DNA of 64,000 nt from Streptomyces sp. CG1 (lineage in GTDB: Bacteria; Actinomycetota; Actinomycetes; Streptomycetales; Streptomycetaceae). The notes below the pieces were generated by a model, which worked only from the letters and a program-made list of their open reading frames with translations, made no database searches and was not told where the DNA came from. The translations under genes were made by a program, and so were the position numbers. Of the stretch, positions 17,205 through 24,704 are shown piece after piece. How positions within the stretch are numbered: the first letter of the stretch is position 1; each line of letters starts with the position of its first letter. The stretch is from contig NZ_CP163518.1 of the NCBI RefSeq assembly GCF_041080625.1, positions 8,797,501 through 8,861,500 on the forward strand, in the 5' to 3' direction.

Positions 17205-17432
17205 CATCCATAGGGGCATCAAGACGCCCGAGAGCTACCTCGCCGGCCTCCACCTCCGTGCCTCGATGATCTGGATCAACGACCTCCTGAAGGCAACTAC
17301 CTGATCACAACATCACACAGGCCCTAGTCCAGCGCATCTGCTCCACTGGGAAGCGGACGGCCACCCCGGTCGGTGACCACGGTCCGCTCCCGGTCCCCGA
17401 GAAGAACCCCACTCCTGCGCGGAGCGTTGGCC

Positions 17433-18404
17433 TCAGGCCGCACCGCACGTCTCAAGCAGGGCGTTCGCCACGGGTACGGCGGTCAGGGCAACGGAGGCGG
17501 TGAAGCACTCCCGCCCGTACTGGCGTGCCGTCACCTGGAGCCGCGTCGGGGCCGCGGGGTCCGCGGCAGTCTCGACCCAGCAGGGGGCGTCGAATTCGAC
17601 GTACCGGATGAACTGGGTGGTCATGCCGATGACGTGGGCCAGGCGGGCAGCGGACGCCGCGTGCGCGGCCTGGCGGGCGGCGTCGAGAAGCAGGATCCCG
17701 GGAACGTGGTCGACCGGGTGGTCGAAGAGAAACGGGTGGCCGGTGTCGACGCGCAGTTGATGACGACCGAGGATGTCCGTGGGGGAGAGGACGACGTCGT
17801 GCGGGCGTTCCCGTCCGGCTTCCCGCGCGGACAGCGGCGCGGGCGGGAGCAGGCGGCGCTCCAGCGCGTGGGCGGTGTCGGCGTACTCGGCGCGCAGGCG
17901 CCGGTAGACCGCCGGGCTCTGGATGGTGAACCGCGTGGTCGCGGTGCCTATGAGGGAGTCGCCGAGCAGGGCGCGTACGTGCACGGTGGCGGCGCCCGCC
18001 CGTGCGCCGCGACGGGTGACGTCGGTGCAGCGGGCATACAGGGCGATCTCGCGCGGCGCCGCACGGGGGCCGGGCGGGGTGCGGTCGGCTGGCAGGCCGG
18101 CGGTGAGGGAGTAGTCGTACGTCTCCCACAGCAGATGGTGACCGAGGGGGACCTCGTATGCCGCGTGCGAGAGCATCGGCAGACACTGCCGGACGATCTC
18201 ACTGAACAGCAGCGGATCGATGCCGGCCGCTCCGGTGGTATAGAAGGGGTGATTTCCGGGCCACCGGGCCCTGATCAGGAAGCTGTCGGGGCCGGTCTGT
18301 TGCCAGGCGGTGAGGAGGACCTCGTCGGCGTTGTACTTGTGGACGTGACTGCGCGGCACGGGGATCCATGACGACGGCGTCGGATCCTGGGCGGTCCGGG
18401 GCAC
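17433..18404 (-). CDS. AfsA-family gamma-butyrolactone synthase
   Basis: A 323-residue protein; GTG start with GAGG upstream. It has two AfsA hotdog repeats: SHVHKYNADEVLLTAWQQTG, which opens the first half, and the second-half block HPFLFDHPVDHVPGILLLDA. AfsA enzymes condense a beta-ketoacyl-ACP with dihydroxyacetone phosphate in the first step of A-factor-type signal synthesis. It is divergent from a receptor-type TetR gene with AfsA-receptor-like sites between them. The conserved HKY and DHVPG blocks are both intact, so activity is expected. Confidence 0.88.
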   Translation of the reverse strand: MPRTAQDPTPSSWIPVPRSHVHKYNADEVLLTAWQQTGPDSFLIRARWPGNHPFYTTGAAGIDPLLFSEIVRQCLPMLSHAAYEVPLGHHLLWETYDYSLTAGLPADRTPPGPRAAPREIALYARCTDVTRRGARAGAATVHVRALLGDSLIGTATTRFTIQSPAVYRRLRAEYADTAHALERRLLPPAPLSAREAGRERPHDVVLSPTDILGRHQLRVDTGHPFLFDHPVDHVPGILLLDAARQAAHAASAARLAHVIGMTTQFIRYVEFDAPCWVETAADPAAPTRLQVTARQYGRECFTASVALTAVPVANALLETCGAA

Positions 18405-18458
18405 GGTGATACCTCTTCTCGGACAGGGCGGATCGTACGGGAAAGGGTGGCTGCCCGT

Positions 18459-18515
18459 ACGGCGACCGTCGCGGTTTGATCACGGATACTATAAAGGGCG
18501 ATCGTTTTGTATTTG
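18459..18515. promoter_or_regulatory. Two candidate ARE (butyrolactone receptor) operators
   Basis: In the 170-base gap between the AfsA and receptor genes lie GGCGACCGTCGCGGTTTGAT (18461-18480) and AAGGGCGATCGTTTTGTATT, starting at 18494. Both end in a CGGTTTG / CGTTTTGTA-like half-site typical of AREs; the other halves are weaker. The position suggests receptor control of both divergent genes. Confidence 0.45.
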
Positions 18516-18574
18516 TTGCAGTTGTTTGTCTCTCCCCAGGAACTGTCACTTCTTCAATCACTCGGAGTTGCCCG

Positions 18575-19201
18575 ATGACACGGCCCAGACAGGAACGCGC
18601 CGTCCGTACCCGGGAGGCGATCCTGATGGCGGCGGCGGAGGTGTTCGACGAGTTCGGGTACTCCGCCGCCGGTGTCAGCAAGATCCTGCAGCGGGCAGGG
18701 GTCACCCAGGGCGCGATGTACTTCCACTTCAAGTCCAAGGAGGACCTCGGCCGGGCGGTGCTGGTGGAGCAGGCGGCCGCGCTCGCGCTGCCCGAGGTGG
18801 CGGCCGGCCTGCAACAGCTGATCGACCTGACCCTGTTCCTCGGCTTCGAACTGCAGCGCGACGTGCTGCTGCGGGCGGGGGTGCGGCTCGCCGTCGAGCA
18901 GGGTGAGGCGGGGCTGCGGGACTTCACCGTCTACCGCATGTGGATCGACCGGTTCCGCGCCGAGCTGGACGCCGCGCGCGAGCGCGGCGAGCTGCTGCCC
19001 CAGGTGGACACCGCCGAGTTCGCCCGGGTCCTGGTCGCCTCCTTCACCGGCACACAGCTGATGTCTGACGTGGAGTCCGGGCGGCAGGACCTGCCCTCCC
19101 AGATCGCGGTGCTGTGGAACTACATGCTGCCGGGCATCGCCATCCCCGCGGCCCTGGCGCGGCTGACCGTGGACGTCGAGCGCGGGAGGGCGATGCTGTG
19201 A
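18575..19201 (+). CDS. TetR-family gamma-butyrolactone receptor
   Basis: A 208-residue repressor of the ArpA/ScbR type. HTH: REAILMAAAEVFDEFGYSAA, then SKILQRAGVTQGAMYFHFKSKEDLGRAVL summarised as residues 35-64. The 'GAMYFHFKSKEDLA/G' helix and the Trp in MWIDRFR, at the ligand-pocket region, are hallmarks of butyrolactone receptors. It is divergent from the AfsA gene, forming the standard signal synthase/receptor pair. The stop overlaps the start of the next gene (GTGA), so the two are translationally coupled. It may control the cyclitol or other nearby clusters. Confidence 0.85.
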   Translation: MTRPRQERAVRTREAILMAAAEVFDEFGYSAAGVSKILQRAGVTQGAMYFHFKSKEDLGRAVLVEQAAALALPEVAAGLQQLIDLTLFLGFELQRDVLLRAGVRLAVEQGEAGLRDFTVYRMWIDRFRAELDAARERGELLPQVDTAEFARVLVASFTGTQLMSDVESGRQDLPSQIAVLWNYMLPGIAIPAALARLTVDVERGRAML

Positions 19202-20165
19202 GCGGGGTGCGGGTGCTGCTGACCGGCGCCGGCGGGTTCATCGGGTCCACGGTGCTGCGTGTCCTGTCACGAGCCCGCACCGATGGGGCGGACCTCGCTG
19301 TGCAAGCCGTCGTGCGCACCGCGCCCGCCGGGCAGAGCCGCTGCACGGCGTGCAGTGGCGCCGTGCCGACGTCACGGATCCGGCGGCGCTGCCCGGGCTC
19401 GGCGCAGGCTGCGATGTCGTGCTGCACCTGGCCGCCCGGGTCGACGGAGACGCGGATGTCTGCATGGCTGTGCACGTGGGCGGCGCCTCCGCGCTGCTCG
19501 ACGAGGCGCGCCGGGCGGGTGCCGGGCGGATCCTGCTGCTCTCCACGGTCGCGGTGTACGGCGCCGGACCGCGCTGCGGCATCGCGGTCGACGAGATCGA
19601 GCCCGCTCCGGTCTCCGCCGACAGCCAGGACGAGGCTGGCCGCCGAGCGGCTGGTCGTGGACGCCGGCGGCACAGTGCTGCGGCCGGGGCTGGTCATTGG
19701 TGCCGGGGATCGCTGGGTGGTGCCCGCGCCGGCCGAGTCGGTGGAGCGGGTACCGGCCGGGTGGGCGGCGGGCAGGGCCTGCTGTCCATGGTGGACGCCC
19801 GTGAGCTGGCCCGGCTGATCACGGCTCTCGCCCGCGCCGGACGGTTTCCGGGCGGGACGTAACTTGCGAGCCATCCGGAACCGGTGCGCGTCGCCGACCT
19901 GCTCGCCACGCTGGCCGGACGCGGTGTGCTGCCCGAGGTCGCCGAGCGGGACCGGCCGCTGGAGCGCTGTCTGACGGCGCGGGCCCGTATCCGGGGGCGG
20001 ATCGGCGAGCGCCAGTTGCGGCTCCTGTCCGAGGACCACTGGTACGACAGCCGGGAGATCTGGCGGCTCGCGGAGTGCGCGCCCGGCCTCGGTCCGCTGG
20101 CCGGGCCGGCCGACGCAGCGCACTGGTGCCGCTCGCTGCTCGTCGGCATCGGACGCTCTGGTTCT
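19198..20165 (+). pseudogene. NAD-dependent epimerase/dehydratase, several frameshifts
   Basis: It starts with GTG overlapping the receptor stop. Frame 1 gives VRVLLTGAGGFIGSTVLRVL, the Rossmann motif of short-chain epimerases. Another frame continues WRRADVTDPAALPGLGAGCD, LHLAARVDGD and RILLLSTVAVYGAG. Later frames give AERLVVDAGGTVLRPGLVIG and SMVDARELARLITALARAG. All pieces are in correct family order, so this was one gene of about 320 codons. At least three shifts and an internal stop near 19860 destroy it. In other butyrolactone loci an enzyme of this class completes signal synthesis. Confidence 0.75.
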
Positions 20166-20196
20166 GCTTCTGCCCGCGCGACCAGCAAGTCATTGC

Positions 20197-20220
20197 ATAA
20201 TGAACGTTCTGTTTGTAATC
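20197..20220. promoter_or_regulatory. Candidate ARE upstream of the sulfotransferase gene
   Basis: ATGAACGTTCTGTTTGTAAT (20200-20219) carries the TGTTTGTA half-site and a partial inverted partner (AATGAAC). It sits 70-90 bases before the start at 20289. A butyrolactone receptor gene lies 1 kb upstream, so it may be a target. Confidence 0.35.
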
Positions 20221-20288
20221 TGCCACGTGATCAGTGGCGGCCTGTCCGACTGATGGATTGCTCTCGGCAGAGCCGAGCAAGGAGGGGG

Positions 20289-21503
20289 ATGCGACAGGTG
20301 AGGAGCCGACACGCCACATCCTGCCGGATGGATCAGGAGATCGGCCCGCCCACGGACCAGCCGGGCGCTCCGTTCGGTCTGGACAGCGTCTACGCCGCCG
20401 CTCAGCGGTCCAGGGACGACGCCAGTCCCGTGAAACCCTGCTTCCTTCCCGCGTATCGCCGGCTGATCGAGTCCCTCGCCGAAGAGGCTGATCTGACCCC
20501 GACGGGCGTCGCCGTCACACGCAGTCGGCTCGTCTTCTCGCTCGTCAACCAGTTGAAGGTCCGCGAACTGGTCGAAAGCAGCTGCATCGACCCGGAGCTG
20601 TGGGGCGATGACGCAGTCTTCGTCCTGGGCCTGCCCGGCACGGGACTGCACCGGCTTCAACGGCTGCTCAACGAGCACTCCGCGCTCAACATCCCCACAC
20701 TGTGGGAGATCCTCTCGCCGACCAGCGAGTGGCGCCCCCGGCGCCACCAGGCACTCAGCGACGATCCGTTCGAGCATGCGCTCTGGGCTCATCTCGGCCA
20801 GCACGACAGCTTCCGCGCCCCGGATCTGGGGGCGCCGTACGGGGACCACCTGCTGCTGACCTACGCCTTCCACACGCCGTCGGCCTCGCTGGAGTACCGC
20901 ATCCCGACATACGCGGACTGGCTCCAGGCCCAGGACGCCAGCGAGGCGTACCGGTTCCACCGCTACGCCCTGGCCGCCATCCTGGACCGGGTCCGCGGCG
21001 GCACTCCCCTGCTGGTCAACGAGTTCCACTCGCTGAAGTTGCCTGCCCTGCTCTCCGCGTATCCTCACGCCCGCGTCATCCGCGTGCACCGGGACCCGCT
21101 CGTATCGCTGTCCAACGTGGCCAGCATCAGCACGCTCCGCCGCCAGGCGTGGTCCCACCGGGTGGACCCGCGGGAGGTGACGGCCGAATGGGCGCGGCGC
21201 CTGACCGCGGTGCTGAACGAGCCGGGGGGGTACAGCGAAGCGCTGCCGGGCCACGAGGTGCTCGACGTGACGTATCCCGAGGTCGTGGAGACTCCGCTGC
21301 TCACCGTCCGGCGGATCTGCGACTTCCTGCGGATACCGCTGCCCACCGGTATCGAGCGCCGGGTGCTGGAGCAGTGCGACCAGTTCCCCTGCGAACCGGG
21401 CGCCGTTGACACGTACTTCTGCCTCGACGAGGAGGCGCTGCCGGAGTCCTTCCGGGAGCAGCGTGCCATGTACTGCCAGCGGTGGGGGCTTCCCGGAAGC
21501 TAG
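20289..21503 (+). CDS. Sulfotransferase-family protein
   Basis: A 404-residue protein. The start MRQVRSRHATS was chosen for the adjacent GGAGGGGG; the open frame extends upstream only through the broken epimerase. The PAPS-binding region is FVLGLPGTGLHRLQRLL. Typical enzymes have GLPRSGTT here, so the Arg-Ser-Gly-Thr-Thr phosphate loop is altered to Gly-Thr-Gly-Leu-His. The 3'-phosphate motif RVIRVHRDPLVSLSNVASIS is good. Similar proteins transfer sulfate to alcohols or aglycones; some are divergent and may do something else. No obvious substrate gene is adjacent. Confidence 0.7.
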   Translation: MRQVRSRHATSCRMDQEIGPPTDQPGAPFGLDSVYAAAQRSRDDASPVKPCFLPAYRRLIESLAEEADLTPTGVAVTRSRLVFSLVNQLKVRELVESSCIDPELWGDDAVFVLGLPGTGLHRLQRLLNEHSALNIPTLWEILSPTSEWRPRRHQALSDDPFEHALWAHLGQHDSFRAPDLGAPYGDHLLLTYAFHTPSASLEYRIPTYADWLQAQDASEAYRFHRYALAAILDRVRGGTPLLVNEFHSLKLPALLSAYPHARVIRVHRDPLVSLSNVASISTLRRQAWSHRVDPREVTAEWARRLTAVLNEPGGYSEALPGHEVLDVTYPEVVETPLLTVRRICDFLRIPLPTGIERRVLEQCDQFPCEPGAVDTYFCLDEEALPESFREQRAMYCQRWGLPGS

Positions 21504-21531
21504 CATCTTCATCCTACTTCCTGCATCACTC

Positions 21532-21561
21532 CATGATTAATCATGTGTTAAGCTCTATAGA
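21532..21561 (+). promoter_or_regulatory. MarR operator and promoter
   Basis: CATGATTAATCATG (21532-21545) is a perfect 14-base palindrome in an AT-rich patch, followed by a TATAGA -10 element (21556-21561) just before the MarR gene. Autorepression is the simplest reading. Confidence 0.55.
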
Positions 21562-21573
21562 CGGGGAGTTGCA

Positions 21574-22068
21574 ATGGAGCGGCGGCTTCCCCCTGCGGGG
21601 ATGCGGGATGAGCCTGGAGGTTGGGCCTTGACAACTGTTTCCCGTCAGCATGAAAGCGACGTCGAGCTGTGGTGGCAGCTGTCGCGGCTCTCCGGCTACA
21701 TCTCGCAGGTGGTCGAGCGCAAGCTGCTGCGCTCCCACGGCATCGCACTCACCGACTTCGTCGCCCTGAGCACCATCGGGCAGGCCGGCCAGCGGACCTT
21801 GCAGATGCAGGAACTCGCTGAGGAGATGGGCCTGAACCAGTCGACGCTCAGTCGGGTCGCCGCCCGCCTGGAGCGCAGTGAACTGGTCAAGCGCGGCAAC
21901 AGCGAGCACGACCGGCGCTGCATCGTCATCGAGCTCACGGACACCGGCCGCCAGGAGCTGGACCGCTGCACGGAGACGTTCCGCCGCGAGCTCCACACCG
22001 CTTTCGAGATGGCGGCGCTCTCCCCTGCTATGTCTCCGCTGCTGACCCGGATCCGGGCGGAGCAGTGA
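21574..22068 (+). CDS. MarR-family transcriptional regulator
   Basis: A 164-residue winged-helix regulator; ATG preceded by GGGGAG. The core reads VVERKLLRSHGIALTDFVAL, MQELAEEMGLNQSTLSRVAA and the wing HDRRCIVIELTDTG. It converges with an NADP-dependent quinone oxidoreductase gene across a strong hairpin. A perfect palindrome upstream is a candidate operator. The ligand is unknown. Because the neighbours are a quinone reductase and an MFS pump, quinone- or antibiotic-like ligands are plausible. Confidence 0.88.
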   Translation: MERRLPPAGMRDEPGGWALTTVSRQHESDVELWWQLSRLSGYISQVVERKLLRSHGIALTDFVALSTIGQAGQRTLQMQELAEEMGLNQSTLSRVAARLERSELVKRGNSEHDRRCIVIELTDTGRQELDRCTETFRRELHTAFEMAALSPAMSPLLTRIRAEQ

Positions 22069-22072
22069 GCAT

Positions 22073-22103
22073 GGCGGGTTCCTGCAAGGGGCAGGAACCC
22101 GCC
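22073..22103. terminator. Bidirectional hairpin terminator
   Basis: A perfect 13-base stem GGCGGGTTCCTGC / GCAGGAACCCGCC with a 5-base loop lies between the convergent MarR and oxidoreductase genes. Confidence 0.8.
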
Positions 22104-22119
22104 GGACGTCGGCCCAGGC

Positions 22120-22998
22120 TCAGAAGAGCAGTATGACCTTGCCGGCCAGACCTCCCGCCTCGAACTGCTCGTGGGCCGCTCGGACCTCGGTGAGGGGATG
22201 GTGCGCGGCCACTCGCACCCGCAGCCTGCCGGCGTCGACCAGCCCCACGAGCTCCGCGAGGTCCTTCTTGCTCTCCTGTACATAGCTCTTGGCGGCACCC
22301 GGCACGTGCGGTAGGGGGTCGTCGGAGACCGAGACGTACAGGCCGCCCTCGGCGAGCGCCGCGGAGACGTCGACACCCGCGGTGTCGAACACGGCGTCGT
22401 AGGCCCCTTCGGACAGCTCCGACGCCATGTCCACCACGGTCTCGGCCCCCAGCTCCCGTGCATGCGCCAGGTGCTCGGGCCGGGAGACCAGCGCGTCGAC
22501 CGCTACCCCGGTCGCGCGGGCTAGCTGGACCGCCAGGCCGCCCACCGCGCCCGCGCCCCCGGTGACCAGGAGACGGGTGCGGCTCTCCAGATTGAGCCTG
22601 GCGAGCGCCTGCACCGCGGTCGTGCCGGCGAGCGGCAGCGCCGCGGCCTCGGCCAGGGTGAGGGTGGCCGGGGCACGGGTCAACAGGTGCTCCGGCAGGG
22701 AGACCAGCTCGGCCCAGGTTCCCCGACCGGTGGCTACCTGTGCGGACATGGCGATCACCCGGTCGCCGGCCGCGAACTCCGTGGACGAGCCGCCGACGAC
22801 GATGCCGGCCAGGTCCCACCCCAGCGTCATCGGGAAGGCGGGGCCCACGTCCCAGGCCCGGGTCTTCCAGTCCACCGGGTTGAGGCTGCTCGCAACCGTC
22901 CGCACCAGGACCTCACCGGGGGCCGGCTGCGGGTCGGCGACCTCCCGGACGGTGAGTACCTCGGGTCCTCCGTGGACATCGATCTGTACAGCGCGCAT
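22120..22998 (-). CDS. NADP-dependent quinone oxidoreductase-type enzyme
   Basis: A 292-residue zinc-free medium-chain dehydrogenase: MRAVQIDVHGGPEVLTVREV, GEVLVRTVASSLNPVDWKTR, the LLVTGGAGAVGGLAVQLARA nucleotide fold, and a short C-terminal helix. Such enzymes reduce quinones or enones with NADPH. It lies 30 bases after the MFS gene on the same strand, so both are probably transcribed from the MerR-type promoter near 24240 as one stress or drug-response unit. Confidence 0.85.
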   Translation of the reverse strand: MRAVQIDVHGGPEVLTVREVADPQPAPGEVLVRTVASSLNPVDWKTRAWDVGPAFPMTLGWDLAGIVVGGSSTEFAAGDRVIAMSAQVATGRGTWAELVSLPEHLLTRAPATLTLAEAAALPLAGTTAVQALARLNLESRTRLLVTGGAGAVGGLAVQLARATGVAVDALVSRPEHLAHARELGAETVVDMASELSEGAYDAVFDTAGVDVSAALAEGGLYVSVSDDPLPHVPGAAKSYVQESKKDLAELVGLVDAGRLRVRVAAHHPLTEVRAAHEQFEAGGLAGKVILLF

Positions 22999-23028
22999 GA
23001 CGAGAACTTCCTTGCTTTCGGAGGGTTT

Positions 23029-24219
23029 TCAGGCGGTGGTGGGGGTATGGGTGTCGGCCTGGACCGCCGGGGCGGTCCTGCGCTGCCGCGGCAGCGCGTA
23101 GCAGGAGATGACGAGGCCCAGGGCGCTGAGCGCGGCGCCGGCGAGGCCGGTCCAGCGCAGCGCGCCGGCCGCGACGATGATCCCGCCGATCGCCGACCCC
23201 ATGGCGGTGGCCAGCTGGAAGGCGCCGACGTTGACGGAGACCGCCAGGGTGGGCGCCTCCTGGGCGTGGCGCAGGATGAGGCCCTGTAGCGGGGCGATGG
23301 TGGCCGTGGCGAGCAGGCCGAGGAGAAGCACAGCCAGGACAGCGGTCGGCTTCCAGGTGACGGCGAAGGGCGTGCAGGCGAGCAGCAGCGCCAGGCCTGC
23401 GAAGACCCCGCGCAGGGTGGCCGCCGGGGCCCGGTCCGTCAGGCGCCCCGCGATGATGTTGCCGATGAAGCTGCCGGCACCGTAGGCGAGGAGCAGGACC
23501 GAGACCACGAACGCGGCGAAGCCGGTGATGTCCGTGAGCAGCGGCGCGATGTAGGTGAACACCGTGGCCACGCCCGCGAACCCGACAGCGGTGGTTGCGA
23601 TGGCGAGCAGCACCGGGCGCTGCGCCATGACCTTGATCTCCGCGCGGGCACCCGCCGATTCGGCCGCCTGGCGCGGCAGTACGGCGGCGAGCAGCGCGGT
23701 GCCGAGCAGGGTCAGCGCCGTGAGGACGACGAATGGCGTGCGCCACGTGGTCCGTTCGCCCAGCAGCGCGCCCAGCGGCACGCCGAGCAAGGTGGCCACG
23801 GTCAGGCCGGAGACCACGGCCGCGGTCGCCTGTCCCACCTTCTCTTCGGGTACCACCCGGCTGGCGACCACCAGGGACAAGGCGAAGAAGGCAGCATGGC
23901 TGAGCGAGGACAGGATGCGGCCGACGAGCAGCACCTCGTACGACCCCGCGAACGCGCTCACCGCGCTGCCGACCGCGAACAAAAGCATCAGCGACAGGGC
24001 GAGGCCCTTGCGCGGCATGCGGGCGGTGAGCAGGGTCACCACCGGGCCGCCGATGACCACGCCGAGCCCGTACGCGGTAACGGTCTGCCCGGCCGCGCCC
24101 ACCGACACGCCCAGGTCGTGGGCGACCTGGGGAAGGAGCCCGGCGACGAGGTATTCGGACGTCCCCACCACGAACACGGACACGCACAGGGCCGTGAGAA
24201 TGAGAGAGCTCTTTTTCAT
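23029..24219 (-). CDS. MFS drug efflux transporter (DHA1/AraJ-Cmx type)
   Basis: A 396-residue 12-helix transporter. The first helix carries VFVVGTSEYLVAGLLPQVA, followed by TAYGLGVVIGGPVVTLLTA and the loop after helix 2 (ARMPRKGLALS). This is the proton-coupled efflux subfamily that includes chloramphenicol pumps. The start lies only a few bases from the inferred transcription start, so the mRNA may be nearly leaderless. It is divergent from a MerR gene and paired with a quinone reductase. Confidence 0.88.
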   Translation of the reverse strand: MKKSSLILTALCVSVFVVGTSEYLVAGLLPQVAHDLGVSVGAAGQTVTAYGLGVVIGGPVVTLLTARMPRKGLALSLMLLFAVGSAVSAFAGSYEVLLVGRILSSLSHAAFFALSLVVASRVVPEEKVGQATAAVVSGLTVATLLGVPLGALLGERTTWRTPFVVLTALTLLGTALLAAVLPRQAAESAGARAEIKVMAQRPVLLAIATTAVGFAGVATVFTYIAPLLTDITGFAAFVVSVLLLAYGAGSFIGNIIAGRLTDRAPAATLRGVFAGLALLLACTPFAVTWKPTAVLAVLLLGLLATATIAPLQGLILRHAQEAPTLAVSVNVGAFQLATAMGSAIGGIIVAAGALRWTGLAGAALSALGLVISCYALPRQRRTAPAVQADTHTPTTA

Positions 24220-24228
24220 GGCGTCACG

Positions 24229-24257
24229 CTAAAGTCTGACATCGGTGTGAGAGTCAA
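24229..24257 (-). promoter_or_regulatory. MerR-type promoter for the MFS gene
   Basis: On the minus strand TTGACT (24257-24252) is followed after 17 bases by CTTTAG (24234-24229). The spacer holds a partial dyad (TGACTCTCACACCGATGTCA). It lies in the 54-base gap between the divergent MFS and MerR genes. Confidence 0.5.
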
Positions 24258-24273
24258 GTCGAGGAGGACCACC

Positions 24274-24654
24274 ATGCGTATCGGCGAGATGGTGCGGCGG
24301 ACCGGGGTCAGCGAGCGGCTCCTGCGCTACTACGAGGAGCAGGGCCTGCTGGCGCCGACCCGCCTGCCCAGCGGTTACCGCGTCTACTGCGAGAAGGATG
24401 TCGACACGGTGCGCCGCATCCGGACGCTGCTCACCGCCGGACTGTCCACGGACGCCATCGCGAAGGTGCTGCCTTGCGTGCGGGAGGAGGAAGAGCGGCT
24501 GGTGCCGGTCTGTCCGGACCTGGTGGCGGAACTTCGCCGTGAGCGGGAGCGAATCACCCGCGCCATCAACGACCTCCAGGCCTCGCGCAGCATGCTGGAC
24601 ACCGTCATCAAGGCCTCCCCGAAGCCCGCGACAGCGAGGCTCCAGTCGGCCTGA
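24274..24654 (+). CDS. MerR-family transcriptional regulator
   Basis: A 126-residue regulator; GAGGAGG precedes the ATG. N-terminal HTH: MRIGEMVRRTGVSERLLRYY, then EEQGLLAPTRLPSGYRVY. A coiled dimerisation helix follows (ELRRERERITRAINDLQASR). Two Cys (in VLPCVREEE and VPVCPDLV) flank the effector region. It has no large ligand domain, so it may sense a small oxidant or metal, or be a short SoxR/MerR-like regulator without an Fe-S site. The likely target is the divergent MFS/quinone reductase unit. Confidence 0.88.
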   Translation: MRIGEMVRRTGVSERLLRYYEEQGLLAPTRLPSGYRVYCEKDVDTVRRIRTLLTAGLSTDAIAKVLPCVREEEERLVPVCPDLVAELRRERERITRAINDLQASRSMLDTVIKASPKPATARLQSA

Positions 24655-24704
24655 GGACGTCACCCGAGGACCCACCGAGCCGGTCCACCGTGGCCTACGT
24701 GCCG

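Larger units (their letters stand above)
15883..17220 (+). mobile_element. IS110-family insertion sequence, complete copy 2, inside the IS5 element
   Basis: A 1.34-kb insert that splits the IS5 transposase reading between GATACGAC and AAGACGCCC. It contains one transposase gene (16104-17204) and a 220-base non-coding left end. The left flank CGATACGACTG (15874-15884) is repeated at 15923-15933 inside. The sequence GTCTTGAT (15949-15956) inside is the reverse complement of the right junction ATCAAGAC (17218-17225). The ends are certain to within about three bases. Confidence 0.8.
14969..17304 (+). pseudogene. IS5-family transposase, frameshifted and interrupted
   Basis: The N-terminal part (14969-15466, GTG start) carries the IS5 helix-turn-helix LTDEQWEFIESYLP, the block VIWRFRSSAQWREMP and SMDSTTARAHHDAAG with the first catalytic Asp. 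The second part follows in another frame (GGQTSKVHLAADRKCRPLAF, LTAGQAADSPKF). A further frame shift occurs near 15665 before RAHLCKRHIKAVIPDKKDQA, then ERNTVERLINKLKAWRGIA. The last block (KTPESYLAGLHLRASMIWIN) resumes at 17221 after the IS110 insert. Natural -1 shifting is common in the family, but the interruption makes this copy inactive. Confidence 0.85.
14895..17326 (+). mobile_element. IS5-type insertion sequence, interrupted by an IS110 element
   Basis: Terminal inverted repeats of about 25 bases face each other: GGGCCTGTGTGACGTCGTGA from 14897 and, in reverse complement, GGGCCTGTGTGATGTTGTGA ending at 17324, flanked on both sides by TA as the target duplication. Inside is a two-part IS5 transposase reading rightwards, split by IS110 copy 2 at 15883-17220. 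Without that insert the element is about 1.09 kb, a normal IS5 size. Confidence 0.85.
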
